64,000 nt of DNA. Source: Aeromonas eucrenophila (GTDB lineage Bacteria > Pseudomonadota > Gammaproteobacteria > Enterobacterales > Aeromonadaceae). A model generated the notes under the pieces. That model saw nothing but the letters and a program-made list of their open reading frames with translations, was not told the origin of the DNA and did not search any database. The position numbers were made by a program, and so were the translations under genes. Of this stretch, positions 30,770 through 40,750 are shown in pieces (position 1 is the first letter of the stretch; each line of letters begins with the position of its first letter). Location of the stretch: NCBI RefSeq assembly GCF_000819865.1, contig NZ_CDDF01000005.1, positions 550,206 through 614,205 of the forward strand. Direction: 5' to 3'.

Positions 30770-31306
30770 ATGCCGTCTTATTCCCGTGCGCTCGGTTGTG
30801 TGGCGCTGGCCCTCGCCCTCGGAGCCTGTAGCCAGAGTGCCCCGCGCAAACCTGTCGCCACACCCAAGCCCGCCGCCCCCCAGGCCGCGGTGGTGGTTCC
30901 CCAGCCGGATCCCGATGCCGTGGTGCAAAGCGCCGTGGCAGAGCCGAGCCCGGTCTTCGATGAAGAGTATCAGGGGCCGGATCAGGGCTCGCTGGAGTCG
31001 GTGACCGCCCTGTTTGCCCGCGGCTACATCGAGTCTGCCATGCGCGAGACCATGCTGGCGGCGGTGCACAGCGACTACCCGCTGCTCGGCATGCGGGACG
31101 TGCGCCTCACCGATCCTGTGTCCAAATTCCTCACCTCCGCCCAGGCCCGTACCACGGCCCACGATTACCTCTATGCCGGGGTGCAGCGCAGGCTGGGCCG
31201 GCCCCTGAGCCCGGCGCAGTGGGAGCAGATCTGGCAAGGTTTCCCCCAGCAGGGGCGTGTCTCCGACTGGGTCAAACAGACCAAACGGGTGCTGGCGGGG
31301 CGATAA
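30770..31306 (+). CDS. Predicted lipoprotein of unknown function
   Basis: 178-residue protein with a lipoprotein signal peptide and lipobox LGAC at about residue 20, followed by a Pro/Ala/Val-rich linker (~25-60) and a ~115-residue globular domain without a recognised family. ATG 30770 is favoured because AGGAG ends eight bases before it; ATG 30764 is too close. Serine at +2 after the cysteine suggests outer-membrane sorting, an inference from the Lol rule. It is monocistronic. Confidence 0.75.
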   Translation: MPSYSRALGCVALALALGACSQSAPRKPVATPKPAAPQAAVVVPQPDPDAVVQSAVAEPSPVFDEEYQGPDQGSLESVTALFARGYIESAMRETMLAAVHSDYPLLGMRDVRLTDPVSKFLTSAQARTTAHDYLYAGVQRRLGRPLSPAQWEQIWQGFPQQGRVSDWVKQTKRVLAGR

Positions 31307-31327
31307 GCCGTCATGACCGGATAAACG

Positions 31328-31358
31328 ATGAGGCCACCCCAGGGTGGCCTCATTCATT
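31328..31358. terminator. Bidirectional terminator
   Basis: ATGAGGCCACCC/GGGTGGCCTCAT, twelve perfect pairs with a two-base centre, between the convergent lipoprotein and sterol-desaturase-family genes. Confidence 0.75.
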
Positions 31359-31375
31359 GGGTGCACAGCGCTTGC

Positions 31376-32215
31376 TCAGGAGGCGGCAGGACCCGCCGGC
31401 TTGCCAAACAGCACCCTCAATTTCGCCCGCCAGGGCAGGCCACGCGCCTCGCGCAACATGTCGCGCCACTCGTGGAAGGTGAGGGTGAGGGGGTTGAAGC
31501 TGCAGATGGGCTTGGTGATGCCGAAGCGGCAGGGCTCGGCGGGATCTTCTTCCACGAAGGTGCCAAACAGCCTGTCCCAGATGATGAGCACCCCGGCGAA
31601 GTTGCGGTCTATGTACTTGGCATTGCTGGCGTGATGCACCCTGTGATGGGAGGGCGTATTGAAGATCCACTCCAGCCGGCCGAGCTTGCCCACCACCTGG
31701 GTGTGGACGAAGAACTGGAAACCCAGGCTCAGCAGCACGGTGGCGACCACGGCCTCTGGTGGGAAGCCGATGAGGATCATGGGGATCCAGAACAGCCACA
31801 TGCCGGAGATGGGGTACATCAGGCTCTGGCGAAAGGCGGTGGAGAGGTTGAGTCGCTCGGAGCTGTGATGCACCACGTGGGAGGCCCAGAGCCAGCGCAC
31901 ATGATGGCTCGCGAAGTGAAACAGCCAGTAGCAGAGATCCTGGAGCAGGAACAGCAGCAGCAGGCTCCAGACATTGAGCTCGATATCGAACAGCCGCCAG
32001 CCCCAGAGCCCGTCGTAGAGGTAGGCGATGGCGATGGCCGCCAGGGCATCCCCACCCTGATGCATCAGCGCAAGGGCGGCGTTGGCGAACAGGTCCCGCC
32101 ACTGATAGGTCGCGGTGGGGAAAGCCGCCCCGTGTCTGCGCAGATAGAGCATCTCCCAGCCGACGAAGGCCAGAAAGATCGGGGCGAGGTAGAGCAGCAG
32201 CAGTTGCACATCCAT
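31376..32215 (-). CDS. Sterol desaturase / fatty acid hydroxylase family protein
   Basis: 279-residue integral membrane di-iron enzyme. Several membrane helices surround the three histidine boxes: HFASHH, HVVHHS and HHRVHH. The family adds hydroxyls or double bonds to lipids; the substrate here cannot be read from sequence. The frame is open twelve codons upstream, but ATG 32215 starts right before the first helix. It is divergent from the next gene and alone on its strand. Confidence 0.85.
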   Translation of the reverse strand: MDVQLLLLYLAPIFLAFVGWEMLYLRRHGAAFPTATYQWRDLFANAALALMHQGGDALAAIAIAYLYDGLWGWRLFDIELNVWSLLLLFLLQDLCYWLFHFASHHVRWLWASHVVHHSSERLNLSTAFRQSLMYPISGMWLFWIPMILIGFPPEAVVATVLLSLGFQFFVHTQVVGKLGRLEWIFNTPSHHRVHHASNAKYIDRNFAGVLIIWDRLFGTFVEEDPAEPCRFGITKPICSFNPLTLTFHEWRDMLREARGLPWRAKLRVLFGKPAGPAAS

Positions 32216-32403
32216 GTGAGCTATCCGGTTGGACCAGTTGGCTCCCAGCATACCGGACGGATTTAAAAATTCATTAACATTTGGCGATCAAAGTGGCGAT
32301 GGGCCCAGCGCCGTCTCCCGGCGGGATCCTCACATACACTGGAAGAGAAAGCGCTCGAGTGGGAGGCGCCATAAGCGGCATGACATCAGCTGAGGAGGAG
32401 AGG

Positions 32404-32775
32404 ATGAGAGCAAACCAGGTTTGCGTCATGCTCAGCCTGTTGACCGCGAGTGCAGGGGCCAATGACAGTTTCAACAGCGAGTTGAGTCATTTTGCCGGCG
32501 GCGCGGCCATGGGGGCCGGGTTCACGGCCATCGCCGATCACTACGGTTATCGGGAGCACAGGGGCTGGATCGGGTTTGGTGTCTCCACCGGTATCGGGGT
32601 GGCGGGGGAGTTGCTCGAACTGGCATCGGGCAAGGGGGATTTTTCAGCCCTGGATGCGGGTGCCAATGCGCTGGGCGCGGCGGTGGGGGCCTATGGCACG
32701 GATCGCTGGCTGCTGGCGCCGGTCGTGTTGCCAGAGGCCCACTACGTGGGGCTGATGAGCCGCTACCGCTTCTGA
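32404..32775 (+). CDS. Small exported protein, possibly YfiM/DUF2279-like
   Basis: 123-residue protein with a signal peptide (MRANQVCVMLSLLTASAGA). The mature part is Gly/Ala-rich with LSHFAGGAAMGAG, GVAGELLELASG and DAGANALGAAVGAY, the spacing pattern I associate with YfiM-like (DUF2279) proteins: HF near the start, a central E and a D-x-x-A-N segment. ATG 32404 follows GAGGAGAGG; earlier ATGs at 32281 and 32380 have weaker signals. Function unknown. Confidence 0.65.
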   Translation: MRANQVCVMLSLLTASAGANDSFNSELSHFAGGAAMGAGFTAIADHYGYREHRGWIGFGVSTGIGVAGELLELASGKGDFSALDAGANALGAAVGAYGTDRWLLAPVVLPEAHYVGLMSRYRF

Positions 32776-32807
32776 TGGCAAGGTGGCCCGGGGCCGTCTG
32801 AATGAGA

Positions 32808-32835
32808 GGAGGGAGCCTGGGCTCCCTCTTTTGTT
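32808..32835. terminator. Terminator between convergent genes
   Basis: AGGGAGCC/GGCTCCCT with a TG centre, then TCTTTTG; the minus strand has a weaker T tract. Confidence 0.7.
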
Positions 32836-32851
32836 TTCAGACCTTGCGGTA

Positions 32852-33595
32852 TTACAGCACCTGACTCAGGAACTGGCGCAGGCGGGGGGAGGGGGGATTG
32901 TCGAAGAAGTCGGTAGGCTTCTCATCCACCAGCAGCTCGCCGCTCTCCATAAACAGCACCCTGTCGGCTACTTCCCTGGCGAAGCCCATCTCGTGGGTCA
33001 CCACCACCATGGTCATGCCCTCGCGGGCCAGCCCCTTCATCACGTCCAGCACCTCGCCCACCATCTCGGGATCCAGCGCGCTGGTGGGCTCGTCAAACAG
33101 CATGATGCGCGGCTGCATGGCGAGTGCCCTGGCGATGGCCACCCGTTGCTGCTGACCGCCGGAGAGCTGGGACGGGTAGCTCGCGGCCTTGTTGGACAGG
33201 CCGACCTTGAGCAGCAGCGCCTTGGCTCTGTCCTCGGCGTCCTTGCGGGAGAGCCCGCGCACCTTCTGGGGGGCGAGGCTGATGTTCTCCAGCACGTTGA
33301 GGTGGGGGAAGAGGTTGAAGGACTGGAACACCATGCCCACCTCTTCGCGCAGCTTGTTGACGTCGCCGGGCTCGGTCAGGCAGATACCATCGACCCAGAT
33401 GTCGCCATCGTTGATGGTCTCGAGCTGATTGAGGGTGCGCAGGAAGGTGGACTTGCCAGAGCCGCTCGGGCCCACAATCACCACCACTTCCCCCTCCGCC
33501 ACCTGGGTGCTGACGTTCTTGAGGGCGTGCACCTCGGTACCGTAGAACTTCTCGACCGCCGTCGCCTTGATGATGGGATCAGTTGTTTGTCGCAT
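32852..33595 (-). CDS. Polar amino acid ABC transporter ATPase
   Basis: 247-residue ATPase of the GlnQ/ArtP class. Walker [10 protein letters not shown], signature [15 protein letters not shown], Walker [13 protein letters not shown] and switch His in VVTHEMGFA are present. GGAGGTG precedes the ATG. Third gene of an operon encoding binding protein, permease and ATPase, in that order. The transported amino acid is not evident; GlnQ-type names are commonly given by default. Confidence 0.9.
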   Translation of the reverse strand: MRQTTDPIIKATAVEKFYGTEVHALKNVSTQVAEGEVVVIVGPSGSGKSTFLRTLNQLETINDGDIWVDGICLTEPGDVNKLREEVGMVFQSFNLFPHLNVLENISLAPQKVRGLSRKDAEDRAKALLLKVGLSNKAASYPSQLSGGQQQRVAIARALAMQPRIMLFDEPTSALDPEMVGEVLDVMKGLAREGMTMVVVTHEMGFAREVADRVLFMESGELLVDEKPTDFFDNPPSPRLRQFLSQVL

Positions 33596-33684
33596 GTGTC
33601 ACCTCCAGGTGATGGACCAGGAAGGCGCGGGGCGTGCCGGTCATGGCAAAATATCTCGACTCCCGTTGGGCTCGGGTGAGGTGG

Positions 33685-34656
33685 TTAGTTGCTTTTCGCA
33701 TATTTCACCTCGAGACGGCGTACCAGGAAGGAGAGGGTGCCGGTGAGCACCAGGTAGAGCAGGGCCACGGTGAACCAGACCTCGAACGGGCTGAAGGTGG
33801 AGCTGACCACCTCCCGTCCGGCCTTGGTGAGATCCGTGATGGAGATGACCGAGACCAGGGAAGAGTCCTTGATGAGGTTGATAAACTGGCCGGCCAGCGG
33901 CGGCAGCACCCGCTTGAACGCCTGGGGCAGGATCACGTAGCGCATGGTCTGGGCCGCGGTCATGCCGAGGCTGCGCCCTGCCTCCATCTGCCCCTTGTGG
34001 ATGGAGCTGATGCCGGCGCGCACGATTTCGGCCACATAGGCCCCGGTAAACACCGCCAGCGCCGCGACCCCGGCGGTGAAGCGATCGAGGTTCAGCACTG
34101 TGCCGATAAAGAAGTAGACGATGAAGATCTGCACCAGCAGCGGGGTGCCGCGAATGAGCTCCACGTAGGTGACCGCCAGATTGCGCAGGGCGGGATTGGG
34201 GGAGAGGCGGGCGAGGCCTGCCAGGGTGCCGAGCAGGATGGCGAAGACGCCGGCGACCAGGGAGAGCTTGACCGTGACCCAGACGCCCCAGGCGATGGGG
34301 CCGGCGGTCCAGCTGAGCTGAGTGTCGAGGGTATCACCGAGGAAGACGGTATCCCCTTCGGCCACCTGGGCGCCCTGGGCGGCGATGGCCTGGCGGTGGT
34401 TGGCATCGAGGTCGTCTTGCAGGAACAACTGTCCCTTCTCTGCGACCACGGTGCCGTCGAACTCGGCATACTGTTTTTGTTCGGCCTGGTAGGCGATGTA
34501 CTGGGGGATACGTTCCCAGCGCCAAGTGTAATCCACGGCCTGCACGGCCTTGTAGATGCCGAAGACGGCGACCAGCAGCATCAGCAGGAAGACGCCGTGC
34601 CAGAGCAGCTGGTTGGGTTGTTTTTCCATCTGTCTTGTGGGTGTTGGGTTGTGCAC
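33685..34656 (-). CDS. Polar amino acid ABC transporter permease
   Basis: 323-residue HisM/GlnP-type permease. One N-terminal helix (~20-40), then a ~80-residue periplasmic segment, then the permease domain from ~125 with the coupling loop GRSLGMTAAQTMRYVILPQAFK. The extra segment makes it longer than typical GlnP (~220). GTG 34656 has AGAGG upstream and was chosen; ATG 34629 is an alternative without a good ribosome-binding site. Only one permease gene is present, so it probably works as a homodimer. Confidence 0.88.
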   Translation of the reverse strand: MHNPTPTRQMEKQPNQLLWHGVFLLMLLVAVFGIYKAVQAVDYTWRWERIPQYIAYQAEQKQYAEFDGTVVAEKGQLFLQDDLDANHRQAIAAQGAQVAEGDTVFLGDTLDTQLSWTAGPIAWGVWVTVKLSLVAGVFAILLGTLAGLARLSPNPALRNLAVTYVELIRGTPLLVQIFIVYFFIGTVLNLDRFTAGVAALAVFTGAYVAEIVRAGISSIHKGQMEAGRSLGMTAAQTMRYVILPQAFKRVLPPLAGQFINLIKDSSLVSVISITDLTKAGREVVSSTFSPFEVWFTVALLYLVLTGTLSFLVRRLEVKYAKSN

Positions 34657-34700
34657 TGTCGCAACCTCTTTGTAGTTATTGTGTGGGGATCATCTGCGTG

Positions 34701-34722
34701 AAGGGGCGGCAAGCCGCCCCTT
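34701..34722 (-). promoter_or_regulatory. Intercistronic stem-loop after the binding-protein gene
   Basis: AAGGGGCGGC/GCCGCCCCTT with a two-base centre, lacking a T tract. It lies between the binding-protein and permease genes, the usual place for an RNA-stabilising or partially terminating hairpin that lets the binding protein be made in excess. Confidence 0.6.
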
Positions 34723-34728
34723 GAGAGG

Positions 34729-35520
34729 TTATTTCAGCTGGTTGAGCCAGGTGTTGGACTCAAACCATTTCTTGTAGAGACGGTCGTAGCTGCCGTCGCC
34801 CTTGATCTGGCGCAGGTAGTTGTTCAGCCAGTTGAGGGTGTCCTGATCACCCTTGCGGATGGCCCAGGCCAGGGGTTCGAAGGTGAAGGGCTTGTCCAGG
34901 TGCACCACGGCGCCCTTGTTCTGGGATGCGAAGATGGCGTTGTAAGGCAGGTCATAGATGAAGGCATCCACCTTGCCGTTGATCACTTCCAGCTTGGCGT
35001 CGTCCTGGGTTTCAAACTGCAGCAGGGTGGCTTTCGGGATCATGCGCTTGACCGCCTGCTCGCCCGTGGTGCCGAGCTTGACCGCGATCTTGTACTTGGG
35101 ATCGTTCAGATCGCTGAAGGACTTGATCTCGCCCGCCTTGTCCTTGCGCAGCACGATTGTCTGACCAACGACGATGTAGGGGTCGGCGAAGTTGACGCGC
35201 AGGTTGCGCTGGGGGGTGACCGTCATGCCACCCATGATGACGTCGAACTTGTCGGTCAAGAGGGCCGGGATGATGCCGTCCCAGGCGGTGTTGACGAACT
35301 CCACCTTGACCCCCATCTCCTTGGCGACCATTTTGGCAAGATCCACGTCAAAGCCGATGTATTGGCCCTGCTTGTTGGTCATCTCGAAGGGTTGATAGCC
35401 GGCATCGAAGCCGACCCGCAGCACACCGCGCTCCAGCACGGCATCCAGGGTGGAACTGGGGGCGGCGGCGTTGGCCAGCCCGCACAGCAGCAGGGTAGAG
35501 AGAATGAGTTTTTTGATCAT
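34729..35520 (-). CDS. Amino acid ABC transporter periplasmic binding protein
   Basis: 263-residue SBP_bac_3 protein with a signal peptide (MIKKLILSTLLLCGLANA). Typical segments are LRVGFDAGYQPFEM, YIGFDVDLAKMVAKEMG, DVIMGGMTVTPQRNL and LGTTGEQAVK. The frame continues 31 codons upstream, but ATG 35520 begins the signal peptide. First gene of the three-gene transporter. Ligand class is polar amino acids (GlnH/HisJ family); the exact ligand is not assignable. Confidence 0.9.
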   Translation of the reverse strand: MIKKLILSTLLLCGLANAAAPSSTLDAVLERGVLRVGFDAGYQPFEMTNKQGQYIGFDVDLAKMVAKEMGVKVEFVNTAWDGIIPALLTDKFDVIMGGMTVTPQRNLRVNFADPYIVVGQTIVLRKDKAGEIKSFSDLNDPKYKIAVKLGTTGEQAVKRMIPKATLLQFETQDDAKLEVINGKVDAFIYDLPYNAIFASQNKGAVVHLDKPFTFEPLAWAIRKGDQDTLNWLNNYLRQIKGDGSYDRLYKKWFESNTWLNQLK

Positions 35521-36010
35521 AAGTGACGTCTCTGTCGAAAAGTGTGTTCGGCCTTGAACCTGCTCCCGTGCGACTCCATGGCACAAGAGACTGCTGCATC
35601 CGGCAACAGGCAAGACAGGATTATTGTCTTGGGTCGGGCAAAAGCCCCATATGAGATTCTATGAATGGTCAGCTGAGTGAAAAATGTACCAAAAGTTGAT
35701 TGTGCCAGAAGACTCAATAAGTTAGTGGGACTTTTTCCTCGCGGCTTGGCTCATAAAACCACATGAAAACAACATATCTATCTAATGGCGTGGGTTCAAG
35801 TGCAAAAGTTTGCGCGGGGCACTTTGCGCCCTTTTCCCCGGCAAAGGGGAATCAAATGGACTCGCTTATCGCCACCCGTCGTTGAATTTCCCTCCCTCTT
35901 TCCCCTGGCGGCAGGGACCCGGAAAATTATTTCATCGGGAAGGATGGCTCCCTCTGTGTCTTGTCATGGGCTTCCAATATACTCAGCCATCCTCATCGGA
36001 AGGCCTGGGT
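35521..36010. other. Divergent intergenic region, transporter operon and GGDEF gene
   Basis: About 490 bp with promoters for both directions presumed but not located firmly. A hairpin, CCCTTT...AAAGGG (near 35829-35848), and AT-rich sequence at 35640-35770 are the only visible structure. ORFs extending the GGDEF gene upstream through this stretch lack codon bias and were not accepted. Confidence 0.35.
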
Positions 36011-37138
36011 ATGGACGCCTCAATACTGCTCAAACTGGATGTGTTCACCCTGATGCTGATGGCCCTCGGGGGCTACGCCCTGGGTTTCATCACCCTCTCC
36101 ATCATCTGGCTGACCCACAGGGAGATCCCGGGCCTCGGGCTCTGGTGGTGGTCCAGCCTGTGCGCCCTGGCGGCCCAGTCACTGTTCTTCCTGCAAGCCT
36201 TCATGCCCAACATGACGGGGATCTGGCTCGCCAATCTGCTGATCACCCTCTGCATCGCCCTGATGCCGCTGGCCTTGCAGCGCTTCTTTGACAAGGCGCC
36301 GAGCTGGCGGGCATTCGCGTCGTTCATGCTGGTCTATGTGCTGCTGTTGAGCTGGAGCGTGCTGTTCAACGACGAGATGGCGCCCAGGGTGTTGCTGGCT
36401 TGCCTGAGCTACATGGTGCTGGGGGCGGTGATCGTCCTGCTCATCTGGCGCCACGGCTATCCGGCCTACCTGCCCGCGGTGCTGGTCTTTACCGTGGTCA
36501 ACATACTGCTCTATGGCTTCAATCTGGTGCGCATGGGGGCCCTGCTCAGCGGCGAGGTACGGGTGCTGATGGATCAGCATGCGGTCAATGTGCTGCCCTT
36601 CCTCTCCATGCTGATGGGCAACTATCTCTCCACCTTCGGGGTGTTGTTGCTCTGTACCCAGTACCGGGCCCTGGCACTGCGCCAGCAGGCCAGCCACGAT
36701 CCTCTGACCGGCCTGCTCAACCGGCGGGGCTTTATGGCGCGCGCTGGCAAGGCGAGCAGGCGTGGCGCCCTGGTGATGCTGGATCTCGACGATTTCAAGC
36801 AGATCAACGATCGCCACGGTCACGAGGCGGGGGACAGGGCGCTGGCGGCGGTTGGCCGCTATCTCGCCAGCCAGCCTGGGCTTATCGCCAGCCGCTTCGG
36901 CGGTGAAGAGTTCGTGCTGTTGCTGGCAGAGCGTGACCCCGCCGCCCAGCAGAGGCGCTGCGAGCAGATCTTGCAAGACATAGCGGCGCTGCCGCTGGAT
37001 GGGATGAAGATCACGGCCAGCATAGGCCTGGTGCCCTGCCTGAACGACTGGCACTTCGATAGCCTGTTCAGCCTGGCCGATCGAGCCCTCTATCAGGCCA
37101 AGCGGACGGGCAAGAACCGGGTCTGCCAGAGCGCCTGA
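36011..37138 (+). CDS. Membrane-bound diguanylate cyclase (GGDEF)
   Basis: 375-residue protein: about six membrane helices (~10-210), then a GGDEF domain (~220-375) with an active-site motif GGEEF (in SRFGGEEFVLLLA), the substrate region DLDDFKQINDRHGHEAGD and the closing ALYQAKRTGKNRV. The active-site residues are intact, so c-di-GMP synthesis is expected. No RxxD inhibitory site precedes GGEEF, so product feedback is probably absent. ATG 36011 follows GGAAGG. The membrane part may sense a signal; no known sensor family was recognised. Confidence 0.88.
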   Translation: MDASILLKLDVFTLMLMALGGYALGFITLSIIWLTHREIPGLGLWWWSSLCALAAQSLFFLQAFMPNMTGIWLANLLITLCIALMPLALQRFFDKAPSWRAFASFMLVYVLLLSWSVLFNDEMAPRVLLACLSYMVLGAVIVLLIWRHGYPAYLPAVLVFTVVNILLYGFNLVRMGALLSGEVRVLMDQHAVNVLPFLSMLMGNYLSTFGVLLLCTQYRALALRQQASHDPLTGLLNRRGFMARAGKASRRGALVMLDLDDFKQINDRHGHEAGDRALAAVGRYLASQPGLIASRFGGEEFVLLLAERDPAAQQRRCEQILQDIAALPLDGMKITASIGLVPCLNDWHFDSLFSLADRALYQAKRTGKNRVCQSA

Positions 37139-37151
37139 TGCGCTATCCGTA

Positions 37152-38486
37152 TTAACTCGGTTCGGCGGCGAGGGTGCGCGGCGCCTGGGCCTTGAGGAAG
37201 GGCAGCAGCAGCAGGGCGGAGACACCGGCCGCCACCGAGATCACCACGAAGAAGCCGTTCCAGTGCCAGATCTCCATGACCTTGGCCAGCGGGTAACCCG
37301 ACAGCGCCGCCCCCATGTAGGCGAACAGGCCGACGAAACCGGTGGCGGCTCCCGCGCAATCCTTGTGAGAGCACTCAGCCGCGGCCATGCCGATCAGCAT
37401 CTGGGGCCCGAACACGAAGAAGCCGATGGTGAAGAAGCAGGCCGCCTGCATCACGTAGCTGAAGAAGGGCATCAGCCAGAGCGACCCCACCGAGAGCAGG
37501 ATCCCGATGGCGAAGATGAGGTTCATGGGCCCCCGGTTGCCGTTGAACAGCTTGTCCGATCCCCAGCCCGCCACCAGGGCACCGATAAAGCCCCCCACCT
37601 CAAACATCGAAATGGCCGAGTTGGCGCTCATCAGATTGAAGCCGCGCTGCTCCGTCATGTAGAGATTACCCCAGTCATTGATGGCGGTGCGCACCACGTA
37701 GACCAGCACATAGCAGCAGGCCAGCAGCCAGATATAGGGGTTGCCGAGCACGTATTTTCGCAGGATCTGGCGCGGTGTGAGTCCGACATCCTGGGTTTGC
37801 TGGGCGATTTCCAGGGCATCGCTGCGCCACTCGCCGACCGTGGGCAGCCCCAGGGTGCTCGGGGTGTCGCGCAGCCGCCAGCACAGCACCAAGCCGACCA
37901 GAATGGCGATGACGCCGGGCACTATCATGCCGTAGCGCCAGCCATGCTGCAGGGCTATGGTGCTGACGATGAGCGGGATCAGCGCCCCGCCCACGTTGTG
38001 GGCCGTGTTCCAGGCCGACCACCAGAAGCCGCGCTCGGTGCGGGAATACCAGCTGGTCAGCAGCTTGGAGCAGGGGGGCCAGCCCCAGCCCTGGAAGAAG
38101 GCGTTGGCAATCCAGAGCGCCGCGAACAGCCAGAGCGACGATGAGAGCCCGAACAAGATGTTGATGACCCCGGTCGCCATCAGCCCCAGCCCCATGAAGT
38201 AACGGGGATTGGCTCTGTCGCTGATGATACCGGAGACGAACTTGGAGCCGCCGTAGGTGAGGTAGAACAGGGTCCACAGCATGCCGATGTCGGATTTGTC
38301 GAGCATGCCCTCGGCCAGCATGTCCGGCATGGCGAAGTTGAAGCTCTTGCGGGTGAAATAGAACACCGCGTAGCCCAGGTACATGGTCAGCAGAATATGG
38401 AGGCGCCAATGTCGATAGCTGGCGTCGATCTCGGCCCTATCCAGGATCCGGGGGGCCGGCTGGGGGCTCTTGATAAAACTCAGCAT
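37152..38486 (-). CDS. uhpC: Hexose-phosphate sensor UhpC
   Basis: 444-residue MFS protein of the organophosphate:phosphate antiporter family. It follows E. coli UhpC closely along its length (FYFTRKSFNFAMP, YLTYGGSKFVSGI, AFFQGWGWPP, SWYSRTERGFWW, WRLRDTPSTLGLPTVGEW). UhpC binds external glucose-6-phosphate and activates UhpB. ATG 38486 starts at the E. coli N-terminus. Third gene of uhpABC; unlike E. coli, uhpT does not follow, and a convergent GGDEF gene lies there instead. Confidence 0.92.
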   Translation of the reverse strand: MLSFIKSPQPAPRILDRAEIDASYRHWRLHILLTMYLGYAVFYFTRKSFNFAMPDMLAEGMLDKSDIGMLWTLFYLTYGGSKFVSGIISDRANPRYFMGLGLMATGVINILFGLSSSLWLFAALWIANAFFQGWGWPPCSKLLTSWYSRTERGFWWSAWNTAHNVGGALIPLIVSTIALQHGWRYGMIVPGVIAILVGLVLCWRLRDTPSTLGLPTVGEWRSDALEIAQQTQDVGLTPRQILRKYVLGNPYIWLLACCYVLVYVVRTAINDWGNLYMTEQRGFNLMSANSAISMFEVGGFIGALVAGWGSDKLFNGNRGPMNLIFAIGILLSVGSLWLMPFFSYVMQAACFFTIGFFVFGPQMLIGMAAAECSHKDCAGAATGFVGLFAYMGAALSGYPLAKVMEIWHWNGFFVVISVAAGVSALLLLPFLKAQAPRTLAAEPS

Positions 38487-38513
38487 GAACGCGGACCCTT
38501 CTGGCATGGGAAC

Positions 38514-40031
38514 TCAGGCATCGGGATCCTCCCGTCGGCGGCAGGGCAGGCTCAGGGTCAGCTGGGTGCCGTGCAGGCAGGAGAGCTGCAGCGTGCCGCC
38601 GAGCGCCTGCACCCGTTCGCGGATGCCGAGCAGGCCATAGCCCTGAGGCGTCTGTTCCGGCAGGCCGCAGCCGTCATCTTCGAGCCGCAGGTGCAGGCGC
38701 TCTGCCTGCTGGTGGGCCTGGATACTGACCGAGCCGGCGTTGGCGTGTTTCACCACGTTGTTGAGCCCCTCCTGACAGACCCGAAACAGGGTGACCCGCT
38801 GGGCATCGGAGAGCGCCTCGTCCGTCAGCTGCCAGTCGAGCCGGGTGACGATGCCGCGGCGCTCGAGTTCCAGCTCCCGCAGCAGGCCGCGCACCGCCTG
38901 CTCCAGGCTCATGTCGTCGAGTTGGCGGGGGCGCAGCCGGCCGAGCAGGCCGCGCACCGCGTCATAGATGCCAAGGGACAGGGTATCAATGAGGGCGCTG
39001 CTCTGGCCGACGCCGCCGTTGTCCGGCGCGAGCCGGCGCACTATGCCCGCCTGGGTGCGGATGGCGGTGATGGTCTGGCCTATGTCGTCGTGCAGCTCCC
39101 GGGCCACCTCTTTGCGGATGCTCTCCTCGGTCTCCAGCAACCGCTCGGTGAGTTGGCGGTTGTGGGCGAGCTGGCGGGTGAGCGCCTGATTGAGCTCGCG
39201 CTGGCGCTGGATGCCGGCGCCGAGCAGCAGGCCGGTCAGGCTTTGGGCCAAGAGGGAGAGCAGCAAGTCCAGCGGGTGCTCGTGCCAGGCCTGGCCCGCC
39301 ATCAGCGCCACCGTGTTCATCAGGGTGGCGAGCAGGGCGCCCTGCCAGCCGTAGCGCCAGGCCATGGCCATGATGGGAATGGCGAGGCAAAAGGGGGTGA
39401 AGCGCACCAGGGAGTCGGGCAGGCCGAGCTGGAGCCAGAGGCTCAGCACGAACAGCAGCAGGTACCAGAACAGGTGGCGAAAGCGCCAGTCCACCGGCTG
39501 ATCGATGAGGGCCGGACCGAGCGGCACCCAGGTGGCGCGGGTCAGGTAGTGCCAGATCAGCATGCAGGTGGAGGTGAGGGTGAGGCCGCCGGTCAGGGTC
39601 AGCAGCAGGGCTGTGAGGCCATCCTCCCCGGCCAGATGCCAGAGCAGGGATTGCAGCAGCGCCGCCATGGTCACTGTGGCGAGCAGCACCAGCAGCTGTT
39701 GCCAGTCGTCGCGAATGCGCTGGCGCCGGGCGATGAGCAGGGGCAGCAGGGTGAGCAGGCTGCCCGCCTGGATGAGGGGCCACAGGGGCATGCCCACTTC
39801 GCCATCGAGCCAATAGAGCAGCAGGGATTCGCACAACAGCAGCGGCGGCCAGTAGGCGAGGGGGCTTTGCAGCAGCAGGCCGAGCCGCAGCCCGAACGGG
39901 AACAGCAGCACCGCCAGCACGGGGCTGCCCGCCAGGTGCAGGCCTATGCTCCAGAGGCAAAACCAGCCGGCGGCGAAGATGAAGCTGGCCGCCAGGGCGA
40001 TGGCGACGTAGCTGGCAAGGCGGGGGATCAC
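38514..40031 (-). CDS. uhpB: Hexose-phosphate signalling kinase UhpB
   Basis: 505-residue membrane histidine kinase. The first ~270 residues hold about eight membrane helices (the MASE1-like UhpB input domain that interacts with UhpC). The HisKA_3 domain has phosphoacceptor His314 in [10 protein letters not shown], and the HATPase domain has the N box (NNVVKHANA) and G box (DDGCGLPEQ). The GTG start overlaps the uhpA stop as GTGA, so the two are coupled. Confidence 0.93.
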   Translation of the reverse strand: MIPRLASYVAIALAASFIFAAGWFCLWSIGLHLAGSPVLAVLLFPFGLRLGLLLQSPLAYWPPLLLCESLLLYWLDGEVGMPLWPLIQAGSLLTLLPLLIARRQRIRDDWQQLLVLLATVTMAALLQSLLWHLAGEDGLTALLLTLTGGLTLTSTCMLIWHYLTRATWVPLGPALIDQPVDWRFRHLFWYLLLFVLSLWLQLGLPDSLVRFTPFCLAIPIMAMAWRYGWQGALLATLMNTVALMAGQAWHEHPLDLLLSLLAQSLTGLLLGAGIQRQRELNQALTRQLAHNRQLTERLLETEESIRKEVARELHDDIGQTITAIRTQAGIVRRLAPDNGGVGQSSALIDTLSLGIYDAVRGLLGRLRPRQLDDMSLEQAVRGLLRELELERRGIVTRLDWQLTDEALSDAQRVTLFRVCQEGLNNVVKHANAGSVSIQAHQQAERLHLRLEDDGCGLPEQTPQGYGLLGIRERVQALGGTLQLSCLHGTQLTLSLPCRRREDPDA

Positions 40032-40618
40032 CAGCTGTCCAGCATGCGGTGGGCCAGCTCCACGTTGTTGCTGACGTTGAGCTTGTCCATCAGGTTGGCG
40101 CGGTGCACGTGCACCGTCTTGGGAGAGAGGCCGAGCTGTTCGGCGATGGCTTTCACCTCCAGCCCGCGGGCCAGCAACTGCGCCACCTCCCGCTCCCGGT
40201 TAGTGAGCGGATCACGGCTATTGCTGGCGAGCTTGTGGGCGATGTCCGGGGTGAGATAACAGCCGCCGTGGGCGGCGGTGCGCACCGCGGCGATCAGCTC
40301 CTCCGGGCTGCAGCGCTTGGAGAGAAAGCCCTTGGCGCCCGCCTGCAGGGCCTGCTCCACCAGGGCCGGACTGTCGTGTACCGACAGCATCACCACGGCG
40401 AGGCTGGTGGGCAGTGCCTTGAGCAGATCCAGCCCGGAGCGATCCGGCATGGAGATGTCGCACACGCACAGTTGCACCCCGCTGCCCGGCAGACCCGCAA
40501 GGGCCTCGGCGGCGCTGCCAAATTCGGCAACGACCCGTAGATCGGGTTCCAGATTGAGCAGTTGGGCGAAGCCGGAGCGGACGATCTGGTGATCGTCGAT
40601 GAGGGCAATGTTTATCAT
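40028..40618 (-). CDS. uhpA: Response regulator UhpA
   Basis: 196-residue NarL/FixJ-type regulator. The receiver has Asp54 in CDISMPD and the conserved lysine in FLSKRC; the LuxR-type helix-turn-helix is [25 protein letters not shown]-like, at ~135-190. In E. coli, phosphorylated UhpA activates only uhpT. It starts the uhpABC operon here, so its target promoter must lie outside this stretch. Confidence 0.92.
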   Translation of the reverse strand: MINIALIDDHQIVRSGFAQLLNLEPDLRVVAEFGSAAEALAGLPGSGVQLCVCDISMPDRSGLDLLKALPTSLAVVMLSVHDSPALVEQALQAGAKGFLSKRCSPEELIAAVRTAAHGGCYLTPDIAHKLASNSRDPLTNREREVAQLLARGLEVKAIAEQLGLSPKTVHVHRANLMDKLNVSNNVELAHRMLDSW

Positions 40619-40750
40619 GATGTCAGCCTGAGATCGGTGGCCAGGGTGCTGGCGCGGCCAACAAGATACCCGTCACCGCACGCGGGCTCAAGGGGGAGGG
40701 CAAATTGTGAGCAAGATAAGTGGCGGCGGCTTGACGGGGATCAGGCAGAG

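Noticed and set aside
38397-40259. A 620-codon plus-strand ORF opposite uhpB and uhpA
   Set aside because: Its sequence is Gln/Gly/Ala-rich antisense of clear UhpA/UhpB proteins, a common artefact at high GC.
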